Shown here: positions 1 through 25,273 of the stretch, in pieces
Layout of the letters: every line of letters begins with the position of its first letter
Numbering within the stretch: the stretch's first letter is position 1
NCBI GenBank assembly: GCA_019155185.1
Contig: CM032797.1
Location: 6,682,881-6,746,880, forward strand
From: Beaufortia kweichowensis
Taxonomy: Eukaryota; Chordata; Actinopteri; Cypriniformes; Gastromyzontidae
Direction of reading: 5' to 3'
DNA: 64,000 nt
Made by a program: the position numbers and the translations under genes
Notes under the pieces: model-generated
Told to the model about the DNA's origin: nothing
The model's input: only the letters and a program-made list of their open reading frames with translations
Databases searched by the model: none

Positions 1-993
1 TTTGGGCTCGTGGAGGTGATGTACTTAGCGGGGGGCTTCTTTATTTAAAGCACATTAAGTATAAACAGACTTTTCTTTCTAGCCCACAAATAATACTGGT
101 GAGGAACAGAGACAGATGAAAGGAAAACTACACACAGCCTGGAGTACACCATTCTGTTTTGAGAAAGCAATGGAGGGATAAAGAGAAAATATGAATGATG
201 GACATAGTTCGCGTCAGGTTTAATACCAACAGAGAAATGTTTCAATCTAAAATGCTACAAAAATAACATTACAACACATGGATAAACTACAATATTAAAA
301 CATGTCGATTATTTCATTTCACTTTATTAGATGGTTGAGTCTGTCCTTAAAAAGTGATTTTACATGTCAATGGGACCAACCTGGTTAATAAAACAGAAAA
401 GACCAAAGACCAAAAAGGCAAAAAAGAAGAAAGCCAATCATTAAATTAATGGTAAAAAAAAATTTTTTTACAATTTTTTACAGACAAAAATCTAAATCTG
501 AACAAACAAATCTAGAATAAATTGTGCAAAATAATAAGGCTTGTTTTCAGACCATATATCTTCAATGCAGAGTTTTCTTCACAGGCAATTTCTTCCTGTT
601 TTAAGCATAAACCCTTGTAAGAATTTTGTTAGATTTATGCTTGAAAGAAATGACCAACAAAAGTAGACTATTCCTTAAATGCACAATAACTTCTAAGGTA
701 AATTTATCTTTTTTTAATACTAATTTTTTTTATAAATATATTTTTTGCAGTGTGAATTATTTTGGTTTTGGTGTATATAAGCATTTCTGAAGGCAGACTG
801 AGAGAGACAGACAGAGAGAATCTCACACTGTTTAAGAATGATAGTGTGGGTGCTGAGCTTTTATTAGGAATGAGGCCGCACACAGACTACTGCAGTGAAA
901 GAGAAAAAATCAATAAGAGAAGGAGAAAGAAAAGAAAGAAGGTTTAGGTCAATTACAAACGACAGAGGAATTAGAAGAAAGAAGAATATCTAC
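1..993. other. kcnab1: Intron sequence at the left edge (kcnab1)
   Basis: Sequence 3' of the last visible kcnab1 exon. I searched it on the minus strand for the next conserved AKR exon (LKGSLQRLQLEYVDVVF type) and did not find it. No other gene is apparent. The plus-strand ORF around 762-947 is purine-rich and unconvincing. Confidence 0.6.
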
Positions 994-13601
<12,608 letters not shown>

Positions 13602-14310
13602 GGCTCTGAGATGTAAAATAACTAGGCTTGAGAAACAGGATGACACGGCTTGTCCTGGAAGTTCTGAAGGATTAGAGGTCTTGATCAGATCAGATCAGAA
13701 GTATAAGAGTTTTGAGTCACCTTCAAAAGAAAGTTACCTGATCCTCACGCCCTTAGCTCTTCCTTTCTGTCACCCTTTCTCCTCGGTTGAACCTCTGCTG
13801 TGTTCCTCCTCAGGCTGAGAGAGATGAGGATAGGCAGAGGGGGGTTTTCTTCAACCTCCGCTCCACTACGAGACTATAAAAGCAGTCAGCGTGCACCGCA
13901 GGTGATGCACAGCTATGCACAGCTAACAGACTCCAGGGCTCCAGCAAAACACTTGGCAGGGAGCGAACAGGATAATCGATAGACCCTCGAAACTCCAGGA
14001 TGGAGCAGGACCCCCGCAAGATAGTGAGCTGTGGGGCGAGATCACTGCAAAACCACGCTGTGTCCCGCATCTAAATGTCCTCTCACCAAAAACAGGCGAA
14101 TGCGCTTTGGCTGGCAATAGAAAGAGTCAGTTTGATGAAGAAATATGTAAACGAAAGGAGACAAGCACAGGAGAGAGAGACTGAGAAAGAGAGAGAGAAT
14201 GCAGCATGATCACTGTGCCTGTAAGTGAAGGAGAAGCAAAAAGAGATGGAGAGAGTGTGAAAGAGCGTAGCATGTGAGAATGATGCTCAATCAAAGACGA
14301 TAAGGAGGGA

Positions 14311-14338
14311 GGAGAGAGAGAGAGAGAGAGAGAGAGGG

Positions 14339-14422
<84 letters not shown>
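14311..14422. repeat. (GA)n microsatellite, about 110 bp, interrupted
   Basis: GA tract with GG interruptions near 14336 and 14375, about 0.7 kb upstream of the Kvβ1.1-type start codon. It lies in the likely promoter or 5' UTR region of that kcnab1 transcript. Confidence 0.95.
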
Positions 14423-14425
<3 letters not shown>

Positions 14426-17052
14426 CATTGAGACTGAAATAACTGCAGTCTCTCACCAGCAGCTCAGTGCAGCGCTACACAGCGAGAGTAAAGACAATCC
14501 ATCTGGAAAAGACTTTGTGTGTGTGTTGATAGATCTATAATGCAGATGTCATTCACATTTTGCAGTGTGTCACAGCCTTTGCTGTAGTCTAAACTCTGAC
14601 ACAACAGTTAATCATTGACACTCTCACACATCATCTTTTTTTTAAGAACGCAGCTAGTCAAATGACATACTACAAACAGGCAATATGTACTCTGCAAGCA
14701 GAGTTTAACATCCTAATAAGGAGAAGAGGCTTGTGTCGGGTCACACAGTGACGCAGCATTTGTTGTTGGAGTGCCTTTGGCACGTGTTCCTCTGCCTTTC
14801 TTTAAAACTTCCTCTCGCTACATGACGATGATTGGACCGAAAAGGCGAATGAGCTTAGAACTGGATGTCTGCACAAACACCCCAAAGTAAAAGCCCAAAA
14901 ACAATACCATGTGTCCTGACCCGGCACGTCCAGTTTCTGACATGAAATCAGTGTCATTACTTTTCTCTTTGAGCAAGTCAAGCACAGAATATGAGAGGAA
15001 TTCATATATATGATATGTGGGTGAATTTGGATATTTATGTGTTTATACTGTACTGTATATATTAATGGATTATCTATTGAGTGCAGTGTTGTGTGACAGT
15101 CTTAACTGAGTGTAAGTGTGTCATTAAAATGAGCTTAATCTGAGACTGTCACACTTTGGCGTTCCTGATGGAAAACTATTCTGGCACCCTGAGACAAAGA
15201 TCTCTCTAAACGTCCCCCTGATAATGAGACTCAGTCAGAGATCACCCACTTTATTACACTCCAATCCAAATAAAGAGCTCTTGCAGAAAATGAGTTTAGT
15301 CAAACATGGTTTTGAGAGAGATCTCTGAGGACCCAGCTTCCTCATTTTTAACATCTTAGTATATCCAGATACAACAGCATTAGTTCCTGTAAGTTTCTAT
15401 TCTTCAATAACAGTCTAGAAAAACAAATTTGGAAAACATACATTTCCAATAATAAGACTTTAGATGAATGAATGGTCTGGAAGATCTTTATGAGAAAAAG
15501 ATCAGAGTTTGTTGTCATTTTAACCAAAGTGCTACACAAGACAACACAAGACTTCAGTGCCATGTAAGATAAAAGCAAGAAACCTAACTGTAAAAAATTA
15601 AATAGTTCATCATGCCAGTGTTTGCAATTCATTTTTATGCCATCATAATGTCTTACTAAATACAATAATCTGTCTAAATAATATCATCACCTAATAAATC
15701 CCACAAAGATCTTACAATATTTATCATGGTCATACTCAACTTAAAATGTTAGATTTCTTCATCACAATAAAAAACATTAATACTTTCATTATTTTGAGCA
15801 CACATTGTCGTTTAGCCAAATATCTAAATGCTATAGAAATCGACAAATATTAAACACAAACTGGCATGACAGTAAAATAAAACCTTTAAATATGAAATCA
15901 ACTTCAAATTCACATATTCTTCTCACTTGCAAACCTCCATAAATCCATGGCTAACTTATAAGTATCTTTTTCACTTCCTGTAATGTTTTATTCCATTCTG
16001 TAAATACTTATAATTAAAGAACATGTGAGTCAACAGAGTATATATGTATTTCTGGCATTCTAGAGTTCAAAATGTACTGCATAACAGGAAAAACTCAGGC
16101 ACATACAAGTCTATCAATCATTTCTCGTAGTCACTAGTGTTTTAACCTACTTCCTTTCCTTAATTATTCGATCACATCACAGCTGTAACAGCTTTCAATG
16201 TCTCTGCATGAAACATACTCACATTTTCAATCTTTCAGTCACTGCCTGTGGAAATGAGCTGTACATCCCCAAAATAAACTGCTTACCTGAAATTAATCAA
16301 AAGATTTGTAATTGATAACAATGTCACATATGGCTATAACACAAATATGACACGATATAAACATCTAATGCCCTTCTGTAAAAGTTTTTCTTCTCTCTCT
16401 CTTTCCCCTCTCAGAATAATTCCAGCCGTCATATGGGATTAGTTATATTTATATTCATTAGCATACAGATCCAGTGTGAGTCAAAGTAGATTAAGTTGGC
16501 TGCTAATCAGTGTTAATAACTTTAGCATTAGTCTGTCCTTCTGCTTCTGACAAATGGTTTGATTAACACATCCGATTCACATCAGTGCTTTAATCATTAA
16601 CAAAATCTTTGATTTTGAAATTACCCTGCTTTCACGCAGCGCTGTGAAAATATTGGCTGTCAAAACCCTCTAAAGACATTAACTAAAATAATAAACATTG
16701 CTTATATATAGAAAACATGTTAGGCATGCAATTGAAAGAGCAGACGTTCTTTAGAAAACCAACTCATTTACATCTTTTTAAGATTGTTTTAGCCTGTTTT
16801 CTTCCTTTGTGCACTTTTACAATAAATTCAAAAACCATAAAGTCAAACAATAACTAAATGCATTAATTTGAAATTTTCTTGCATAATCCATTAGATATCA
16901 TATAATTTAATTTTGTACAATAAATACAATACATTTTTACAATACAATTTTACACACTACAATTAATAATAGACACTATAGATAGTCACTGATAATCTAT
17001 AAGAAATCATTTCTAATAAAATCCATCATAAATGATTCAGGCAAACATGTAC
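14423..17052. other. AT-rich stretch between the two kcnab1 first exons
   Basis: No coding exon recognised. The sequence is AT-rich with only short random ORFs; the 105-codon minus-strand ORF at 15348-15665 has no recognisable motif. The block 16420-16660, with ATTCATTAGCATA, GCTGCTAATCAG and other homeodomain-like sites, could be an enhancer. This is inference from composition only. Confidence 0.5.
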
Positions 17053-17280
17053 CTGTAAATCATTTTGGTGTTGGCACCCACTGTCTCCTGCACAGAACAT
17101 CCATGGGTCTCCGGAAAAGAACCGTCCTGCTTCTGGGATCCCGGGGCATTGCTGGACCTTCCTGCCCAGTGGGGGCAAGTCCAGCCCTGAACCCGGTCTT
17201 TGGAGCAAGCAATCCAGTGTTCTTGCATTTCTCTGCCTAGGGATGACAATATTACTGCAAGCTGCCTTGTACAAGTACAT
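17053..17280 (-). pseudogene. kcnab1: Alternative first exon of kcnab1, frame broken
   Basis: A second 5' coding exon for the same gene, 3.5 kb upstream of the Kvβ1.1-type exon. The ATG at 17280 opens MYLYKAACSNIVIP, which resembles the alternative mammalian Kvβ1 N terminus MHLYKPACADIPSP (recalled). The 3' end, in another frame, reads HGCSVQETVGANTKMIYR and matches the end of that same N terminus (HGISLQETTRAETGMAYR). It finishes ATTTACAG|gtacat in the phase needed to join NLGKSG. From ATG to donor is 228 nt, but 3n+2 is required. One extra base (or two missing) between about codon 19 and the HWIACSKD segment would explain this. Either the isoform is lost, an in-frame downstream ATG is used, or the assembly has an indel. 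The local GC content is well above the flanks, as expected for coding sequence. Confidence 0.72.
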
Positions 17281-18417
17281 TTTGCCAATAAACCATTATA
17301 ATAACTAAAGTCCAATCTGGTTGTTTGTGCAGTACTGTTATAGCGGTGGCAGAACATTTCTACTTTGGCTGTTTTTATATGTTGTTCTTTGGATAAACAG
17401 AACTGTGTCTCTAGGTAAACATACAGTATTCCTAATCCTAACTAAAACCGATTCAAATACAGAACATCACTCATGGATTTGTATCTCTTATCTAGTCATG
17501 GGTATTCTGACTTCATGGCATTCCAGCAAACAATGAAAGATAGATTTGGAATTCATCTAAAATCCAATGTTCCCTAAGGTGACTCTAGTCAGAAAATATC
17601 CAACATCTCTGGCTAGCCACCCACAATCACATATATACAAACACAGAAACACACAGGTGGGAGTAACAGCTGTATCTGTAACTTGATTATTTCCCAAATT
17701 GTTGACATGAGGAAATAGACACAGAAAGCTTTTTAAATGCACCAGGTTATGACATAACCACATGTTTCGTAATTTATTAATTAGATTACAAAAGCAGTTC
17801 AGGCTGTTAATGTTTGTACTGCATAGTTTCAGTGCTGATTGTCAGTTCATTTGGTGGAATAAGCTGGGAAAGGCTTTGGGCATATTTTGAAAAATACATC
17901 AGATCACTGGAATAGTATGATATCAAATTCAGCCAAAGCAAATAGCAGAACAGCAGAATGGCTCACAGAACAACATTCAGAGTTACTTACGCAGATTTGT
18001 TCTCAATTCACTAAAAATGTGAATTTTTTTTTTAGTGAATTTTTCATTTTCTATATTTTACACTTTTTGACTGTTTTACATACATATTTGCATTATATGT
18101 ACCCAGTTTTTGTCATTTCAGTAAAGCTTGAATTTGACTGCAGAATAACTTAAAAACAGATTTGTTGTCAATTTGCAGTCACTTCAACAGAGTTGTTTTC
18201 AAATTCAGAGTCATTCTCAGGCTCCTGTAAATACAGTTGTACACAAATTCAGACTTGGAATCCTGAGAATGGCAGAAAGAAAGAAAGAGGAAGAGGCGAT
18301 TACTTTCAATAGTTTGAGTGTACAGAGATAAAAAAGATGAAAGACTAGGAGACAGAGGAAAGACGGAGTCTCAGGAGAAACAGAGAGGAAGAGATCTGTG
18401 AGCATAAAGAAAGAATG

Positions 18418-18546
<129 letters not shown>

Positions 18547-19113
18547 AATACTGATATACACCTTGACAGACCCCCCAACCCCCATTACTGCTACAGGCTC
18601 TAACACTGCTGTGTAATGGGACAGTAATGTGTGTCAACTGTATATACTGTATATCCACAGAGGGAATATTGTTAAGGTACAAACCTATTGGCAAAAGCAA
18701 GCCAAGCATGCCCTCTAGTGGACAATTAAGGCTATGTATACTTTGTTTAATTATGTAAAATCACTAGCATGGTAACTTTTCTCTATCAAGACAATTACAC
18801 GACAGAATATCTGAACACAAGACAAGGCCACACGTTGGTACAGTGCAGTCTACTTGTGCCCTAAGTTGCACGTTTCGTTTACTGTGCATATTGATGTTAC
18901 AGGTACGAACAAAATCTTTTATTTTTAGAAGGGTCTGCCATCTGCTGTGTGACCATTGTTACTGCAAAGTGCATTTTGGACTTAATTAGCTTTCCTATTA
19001 AAATAGAAATATTTTTATTTTCATAATTTAAAATGTTATAAAAAACATTATTTCTAGATAATGCTCCTTTTAAAATACAACTGAAATATGTCGTTGTTTT
19101 GAGGGTATTATGC

Positions 19114-19159
19114 GTAGCAACGGTTGCTAATACACTCAGCTTGCCCTCTCCATGGCAAC
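19114..19159. promoter_or_regulatory. X-box-like (RFX) sites upstream of dnaaf6
   Basis: GTAGCAACGGTTGCTA (19114-19129) contains two inverted RGYAAC half-sites. CTCTCCATGGCAAC (19146-19159) fits the RFX X-box pattern GTNRCC-N-RGYAAC in its 3' half. They lie 120-165 bp before the dnaaf6 ATG. RFX-driven expression is typical of motile-cilia genes, which agrees with the gene's role. The motifs are imperfect. Confidence 0.45.
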
Positions 19160-19279
19160 AACAAACGAATCCGAGTAGCGTGGCGACGTTCAGAAAGAGC
19201 TAAATTCTTAAAAGTGGCCTTTAAACTTTATCTTTGTTAATACTTTTTCCTTGTCGTCGAAATTTACCAACTAGCACAG

Positions 19280-21195
19280 ATGGAAGGTCTCGCGTCCGTG
19301 CAGGATCTTCACGCGCTTTCAGCACTACTCACCCCACCAGAGGAAGATAATGAAGATCTTCAGGTTTGGGCTTTAAAAACATGATTCTGCTCATGTTCGT
19401 TATCTTCTCTTATCTAATTAATTGTATTGTTTTGTAGAAAGTAAAGCACATTGCTGCGAGAATAGGCCCGGGCCACATCGGCGCACCTGCAAGAACAAAC
19501 AACAAGGAAGGTAACAATTGTATTAATATTATATGAACAAAACTTGTAATACCATGGTATTGTTTGAAATACCTTGTAATTATTACATTTAATTAAGATA
19601 TCACTATAGTAATTTTATACTAAATAAATATACTAAAAAACAAACAAAAAATTAATAGTTATAGTAATAGTAAAAGTAATAGTTACAGTTGAATACAGAA
19701 TGAACACTAATTTCAAAGGGGTTATGCGCCACGTCAAACTAAAAAAATAAATTAAAACTAAATGTATATACCCACATAAGAAAGTACTGTAGTATACTGT
19801 ACTATAGTATTTACTATAGTAAATTGTAGTAAAATTCTTGGATGCCATAGTATTAAAATATACTAGATTTTACTACAGTTCATCAATTCACAGTATTCTA
19901 CAATTTACTACAGTTTACTGTAGTAAATACTAAAGTAAACTACAATAATTTTAATATTTTTTTTAGTGCAGTCAGTTCAAAGTACACTATGACAATCTAT
20001 CTGTCATGTACAGTATTGTGTTTATTTTAAAAGTATAAAATAGATTCTGTTAAAATTGTTACTGTCTCATCAGGTAGCACCGCCTATGTGAAGAAGAACA
20101 GCAAAGATATCTGGGATGAAGAAGAAGTGACTGAGGGCTCACACTATGATGACCTCAGTGATCCACGGCCACAACCTGAGTAAGCGAAAATACATGCATG
20201 TCAAAATCACATATTACCTGATTACCAATGCAAGTAATAAGTGAGTCTGGCACTGTATGTGTGTTTGTATGATTAGGTACGAGATTGTGCTGAAACAATC
20301 TGTTGGAACGGAAGATTTGTTTCTTGGCTTGAGTGGAAAGGACCCATCATCCATGTGCTGTGAAAGCATGCTGGTACAGAACAAAACATTTATACAACCT
20401 TCACATTACATTACAGCTTAACATACAGTACAGTACAATATAAGTGTTTGCTTTGAATTACTTAACAGTTATAATAGTCAGCATATGACACACACCTCGA
20501 TAGTGCCTTGAGACTTTTACTTTTTACAGTGTGGGCTTCACACTGAAGCCAGGATAGCCTCTAATCTTATTTTGAACTGAGAATATATACAGACAGCTGT
20601 AAGATTTAAAAAGTAATAAAAAGTATCAAACACCTAAAGCTTAGCACAGACTAGAGTAACAGAATGTATTAGAAACGAAAAAGCTTTCAAAAGTGTTAAA
20701 ACATCTCTGCTCTCTGGAAGTGTGCTTTGATGCTGGATTAAGAGTAGGCAGCAGTAAAAAACAGTTTTAACAGTTTTAAACACTAAACTGTTGCATTTTT
20801 GCAAAAGTTGTAGTGATATCATCCTACTGTTGTTTCACAATCTCTCAGGTGAAAGTTAAACTGCCAGGTACTAAAGTTTCAGATTTGGTGTTGGACGTGA
20901 GGGAGACATTTCTTGATCTGAGAACTCCGAAGTAGTAAGTACACATCTTTGTGTATCTAAAATATACACACATTTTCCTCTAGTATTAAATGGGGCGAGT
21001 ATATGATTATGGGAGAGTACATGATAATTATTGATTGTACATGTTTTCTGTGCTTGTATTGGCAGTAAGTTAGGCCTTCACCTGCCTCACCCAGTTCACA
21101 AACAGGAAGGGAACGCCAGATTTATCATAGAGAGAGAAGAACTGGAGATCACACTGCCCATGAACAGACCGATGGACTGTATCAACCTGGCTTGA
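19280..21195 (+). CDS. dnaaf6: Dynein axonemal assembly factor 6 (PIH1D3)
   Basis: Cytoplasmic co-chaperone-type protein needed to preassemble axonemal dynein arms with HSP90-family chaperones, so it acts in motile cilia and sperm. Six coding exons: 19280-19363, 19438-19510, 20074-20179, 20277-20373, 20849-20934, 21066-21195. All are GT-AG and in phase, encoding 191 aa. Recognised by GPGHIGAPA near residues 38-46, the acidic DIWDEEEVTEGSHYDD, EYEIVLKQSVGTEDLFLGLS, VLDVRETFLDLRTPKYKL in the CS-like/PIH C-terminal domain, and the conserved end RPMDCINLA. Length is close to the human protein. The start is the first ATG of the conserved N-terminal exon. The gene is transcribed away from kcnab1 and ends 0.7 kb before pip4p1 on the same strand. 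Confidence 0.93.
19780..19960. repeat. Palindromic AT-rich element (TACTGTAGTA type)
   Basis: In the dnaaf6 intron after the second exon, arms such as ACTATAGTAAATTGTAGTAA and TTTACTACAGTTTACTGTAG are mutual inverses and could fold into a long hairpin. It looks like a decayed palindromic MITE. No ORF is present. Confidence 0.5.
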
Positions 21196-21572
21196 GAGAG
21201 AGCGAGAGTGACAGAGAAAGAGAGAGACTGTAAAGAGAATGAACAATAAGCAGCAGCCTAGCTGGGAAAGACACTGAGGATAAAAAGAATAAAAAATGTT
21301 TTACATTATTAAAGCAGTGGATGCACAGGTGCAGTCCTCCTTTGGCAGAAAATTTTAGATTCAACCCTGTAAAACAATCTTTTTTTATTTTGCAGCTAAA
21401 GAAGTGTGGAAAGATGGGAAAAGGAACAATTAAATGGATAAGAAATGTCCTGTTATGCACGTAAATTACGAAACAGTTTGTTCTCTTTTATTGTTAAATG
21501 TTTAACACAATAACTGTCTTAGCTTAGTACCTGACAATGAACACTGTATCAATATTTCAAGATGTGCAGCTT

Positions 21573-21578
21573 AATAAA
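21573..21578 (+). terminator. dnaaf6: dnaaf6 poly(A) signal
   Basis: AATAAA 378 bp after the dnaaf6 stop codon. It is the first canonical signal downstream and lies before the CpG-rich start of the next gene. Confidence 0.6.
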
Positions 21579-21689
21579 ACTCATCTCTGCATTCATCTTT
21601 AAAAAGACACTAATTGTGTATCATTATTTCGTGGTTTTGAATTGTGGGTGATGTCACAGTAAACAACACATACCTCTAGGATTTACCGT

Positions 21690-22080
21690 CGTGCGCGATT
21701 ACTCTGGGGTGTCATGCAATACACCCCCTGGGCGCACGGATGCGCACACGCGTTGCCACAGCAGCGGACGTAGCGTAGTGACGCAGGCCAATTCCACGCA
21801 CGCTCTCCAGTAGCACAACAATACGCTTTCTCCGTTCCTCCCTCGCCGCTCCCCCTCTCTTCGCCTCGCTCTCGGTATGGCGGACGGCGAGCGGTCCCCA
21901 TTGCTTTCGGATCTTGGTGATGGAGCTCTCGGCACCGGTAATGGCGGACTGTCTCCGGGAGCGGCTCCACACGGCGCGCCGAACAAACCGCAAAGTGAGT
22001 AGCGAGCGCGGAGCGTTTCTGCGCTGTCACGGGCCCGTGCGCGCACACGCGCGGCTGTGCATCCATTACAGCGTCACTTA
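21690..22080. promoter_or_regulatory. pip4p1: CpG-rich promoter region of pip4p1
   Basis: The most CpG-dense stretch in the window, sharply bounded by AT-rich DNA and spanning the first coding exon. No TATA box is seen, which fits a housekeeping-type CpG promoter. Three long minus-strand ORFs here are shadows of this composition. Confidence 0.7.
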
Positions 22081-25000
22081 GGGTCCGTGTGGTTAATTTG
22101 GTTTCGTTTATCACGCTGATTTTAATGACGGCAAGATCTAAACGAATGATTATCTGGTGGATCACAGCAGGGAGGCAGATGAAGTGTGTGTGTGTGTGTG
22201 TGCGTGTGTGTGTGTGCGCGGTCACTGAAGCTAATACAAACAAGATAATGCAGCTCTCTTACAGTACTGTACATCTACGTACATTTTAACCAATTCAATA
22301 TTGATCGTTGTATTTTCTTTCATTCATCATAGGCGGACAGGCCAAATCTACAGATAGTGAATGAACAGCTGTTAACTTGTTCAGTCTCGATACTGTTTTG
22401 TGTTATTGTCAATTCCTGATGCGAAATAACACGGTGTTGTTTCCTAACAATAGTTATGTGAGTAGGTTGCAGAAGGGCTTTCATTGTTCAGGTTTTGTCC
22501 ACATTTACCGGTAAATGTGCGTATCTGTCCATTACACACTGTAATCTACCATATCCGCCAACCCGAGCGACACCCCAATACACGTGATTGACAAGCGTTT
22601 CAGCGAATCAGAAATCCTCAAATGATTGGATGAGGAGTACGCAGCCAATCATTGGACAGTGTGGGCGTGGCCTATTGAAAGTTACTGAAGGGCGTGTTAT
22701 TGGTGGTGTAGAGATGTTTAAACTAATGTAGTTATGCTGACGATATTTATAACAACAGTTTTTAACTGTGCTAGGTTTTTTCAAATTGTATTGTATTTAA
22801 AAAAAATCATCATAGTGAAGGTTTTTGAAGAAAAACGTGATTTGTGAGATTTTTGAGCTATTAAAATGTCCAGGACATTTGGTGCACACACACATTTGCT
22901 CTGCTAAACACATGAATTCCTCCAGTCTTCTTATAAAGCTCCTTTCAGAATATCTTGAGACCAAATCTGATTTTCTTGTTAATCCTAATGTTTTGTGTAA
23001 CAGGAAACATTTTTACTTTTCACCTAGTGCAACTTTTAGTGTTTGCTATAAACCTTGTGGCATAAGAATATTTCATTGAATATTTGCTTAATCCTGCAAG
23101 CCAGTATTTTTCATATCTTTATTGAACTTAATATTAAGGTTTATATAAGTCTCTGTAAATAGTAAATAACAGTCTTTTTGTATATTTTAGGTTTTCCACC
23201 GTTTCCAAGTTCGACTCAACCCCCTGTGTTGTTGGGTGAGAACCCTCCACCATATTCCCCCTTGACGTCTCCAGAGAGTGGCAGTGCCCCGGTCATCAGC
23301 TGTAGGGTGTGCCAGTCGCTTATCAGCGTTGAGGGCAAAATCCACCAACATGTGGTCAAGTGCGGAATCTGCAATGAAGCAACAGTGAGTTGGGATGAAG
23401 CACATATATTTGTACATGCTTTGAAAACTCTCGAGTGAATAATGATCTTTTTTGGCATATCAACTTTCACAGTTATGAACTCCTAAAAATGATTATGTTT
23501 TGGCTTTGTGTGTGTTTTTCAAATATGAAAATCCTCATTATTTACTCATCCACATGTTTGTTACAAACCTGCCTCTATTCTGTAAATCACAAAAAATATT
23601 GTATCACTGTCACTGTCAAGCTATCCCTTTATATTAAACACACACAACTTCCTGTTATACAGCAACCACACAATCTATGACCTTTGAGAAACCAAAACCA
23701 GCTTACTCTCTGTTTCTGATTGTGTCTTTCTTTTTCTTTCTACTTCTTTCTTCGTCATTTTCTCCAGCCTATAAAGAACGCTCCCGCCGGAAAGAAATAT
23801 GTGCGATGCCCTTGTAACTGTCTTCTCATCTGCAAGGTCACATCCCAAAGGATCGCCTGCCCACGTCCCTATTGGTGAGAGAAGACACATGAGACAAAGA
23901 TGGGCATTAGAAAATTAAACCAATACACAATTTAATGTAATTGTGTAATCTTTAAATCTGGTGTGATCTTTGTGTCTGTTTCCATTGTTCAGTAAGAGGA
24001 TCATAAACTTGGGACCTGTTCACCCGGGTCCCGCCAGTCCGGAACCACAACCTGCCGGAGCTAGAGTTTCCTGCGGGCATTGCAACAACACTTTCTTGGT
24101 ACGCACACACAAAAAAGCACAAGATTTTACCAACACACAGTGTATAGTATACATTACAGTGACATCATTAAACTACTCAGCTCAGGTTGACTGTAGAGTT
24201 TAATATTAGATTGCTGTTTATCCTTGTTTTATTTATGTTGCTCACATGGGCTGCTCATATGTTTTCTTAACATTTCAGTGGACGGAGTTTACCGACAGGA
24301 CACTGGCTCGATGCCCTCATTGCAGAAAAGTGTGAGTATTTTACAACTGGACACCTTTCATGTAAACAAGACAAATTTATATCAGGGCAGTGTTCAAGAA
24401 GCCTGTTTTCAGAGCTTTTTCCTCCAATTTTTGCAGTGGCACAGAAATTACATACTTCATCTTTAAATAGTTTTGCAAACGTATTTACTGTTCAGTTGAT
24501 AAGTCGTCTCCTCTTATTTTTCATTACCAGATCTTCGATTGGCCAAAGATACCCGAGGAGGCGGAGTCTGTGGTGTTATCTGCTCTGCTTGCTGTTCAGC
24601 ATTTCAGCCGCCGGACTGATTGTGAGTTTGCACTTCTTGTTTTTATGATTTATACTTTATTGTTTTTTCTTATTTGCCACCAATAAATAACATGAAACAA
24701 TCTTATGTTCAACACATAAACAAACAAACCAAGCAAATATATATATAAAAACAATTGGACTAGTTAATAAAATTCATTACTTTTAATATTCTTACGCTTC
24801 ATTGTATTTCCAAAGGTATAGTTCATAAAAGTTTAGCTTAAATTTGTTTTATGAATTAATAGTACTTATAAATGTCTAAAAAGTACATTTAAATGTTTAA
24901 ATAGTAACCTCGCATCACAAAAGTAGAGGCTTGGACCTAAAACTGTATTCGTAACTTAACAAATGAATTGAAAGTGAAAGATAAATGAATTATTCAATGT

Positions 25001-25273
25001 AAAATATTGTTAAAATGTCCTTTTACCTTTATTGTTTATGAATTTTATTGATAATTAAAAAATGTTAAAAGAAATGATAAACAACAATAACAAAACTCTC
25101 ATTCTGTTTGTTTCTCTTTGTGTCTGCAGGCAGGGACATGGTCCCAGGCACGTGTGTATGGTGGTATTTATGCCTCCTGGGCGGCAGTCCTGTTACTGGT
25201 GGTGTTGACGCTGGCCAGAGCGCTTTACTGGAGCTGCATGCGGGTCAGCCAACCTCTCCACAACCTCACATAA
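21877..25273 (+). CDS. pip4p1: Phosphatidylinositol-4,5-bisphosphate 4-phosphatase 1 (TMEM55B)
   Basis: Late endosome/lysosome membrane protein reported to remove the 4-phosphate of PI(4,5)P2 and to help position lysosomes. Seven exons: 21877-21994, 23191-23384, 23768-23874, 23993-24098, 24279-24331, 24531-24621, 25130-25273, all in phase, 270 aa. The N terminus [10 protein letters not shown] has a dileucine-type sorting motif. A PPPYSPL segment follows, then Cys pairs (CRVCQS, CGICNEA, CPCNC, CGHCNN, CPHCRK) that suggest zinc ribbons. CKVTSQR matches the C-X5-R signature. Two transmembrane segments lie near the C terminus (after YPRRRSLW, and from [12 protein letters not shown] to LARALYW). 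[17 protein letters not shown] matches TMEM55B rather than TMEM55A. The donor of exon 5 is AAAGT|gtgagt, chosen to keep [10 protein letters not shown] in frame. Confidence 0.95.

Noticed and set aside
13875..13882. TATAAAAG on the plus strand near the kcnab1 start
   Set aside because: It points away from kcnab1 and no plus-strand gene follows within a plausible distance, so I do not call it a promoter.
21683..22243. 186-, 115- and 93-codon minus-strand ORFs
   Set aside because: They are antisense to the CpG-rich first exon of pip4p1, Arg/Ala-rich, and have no recognisable domain.
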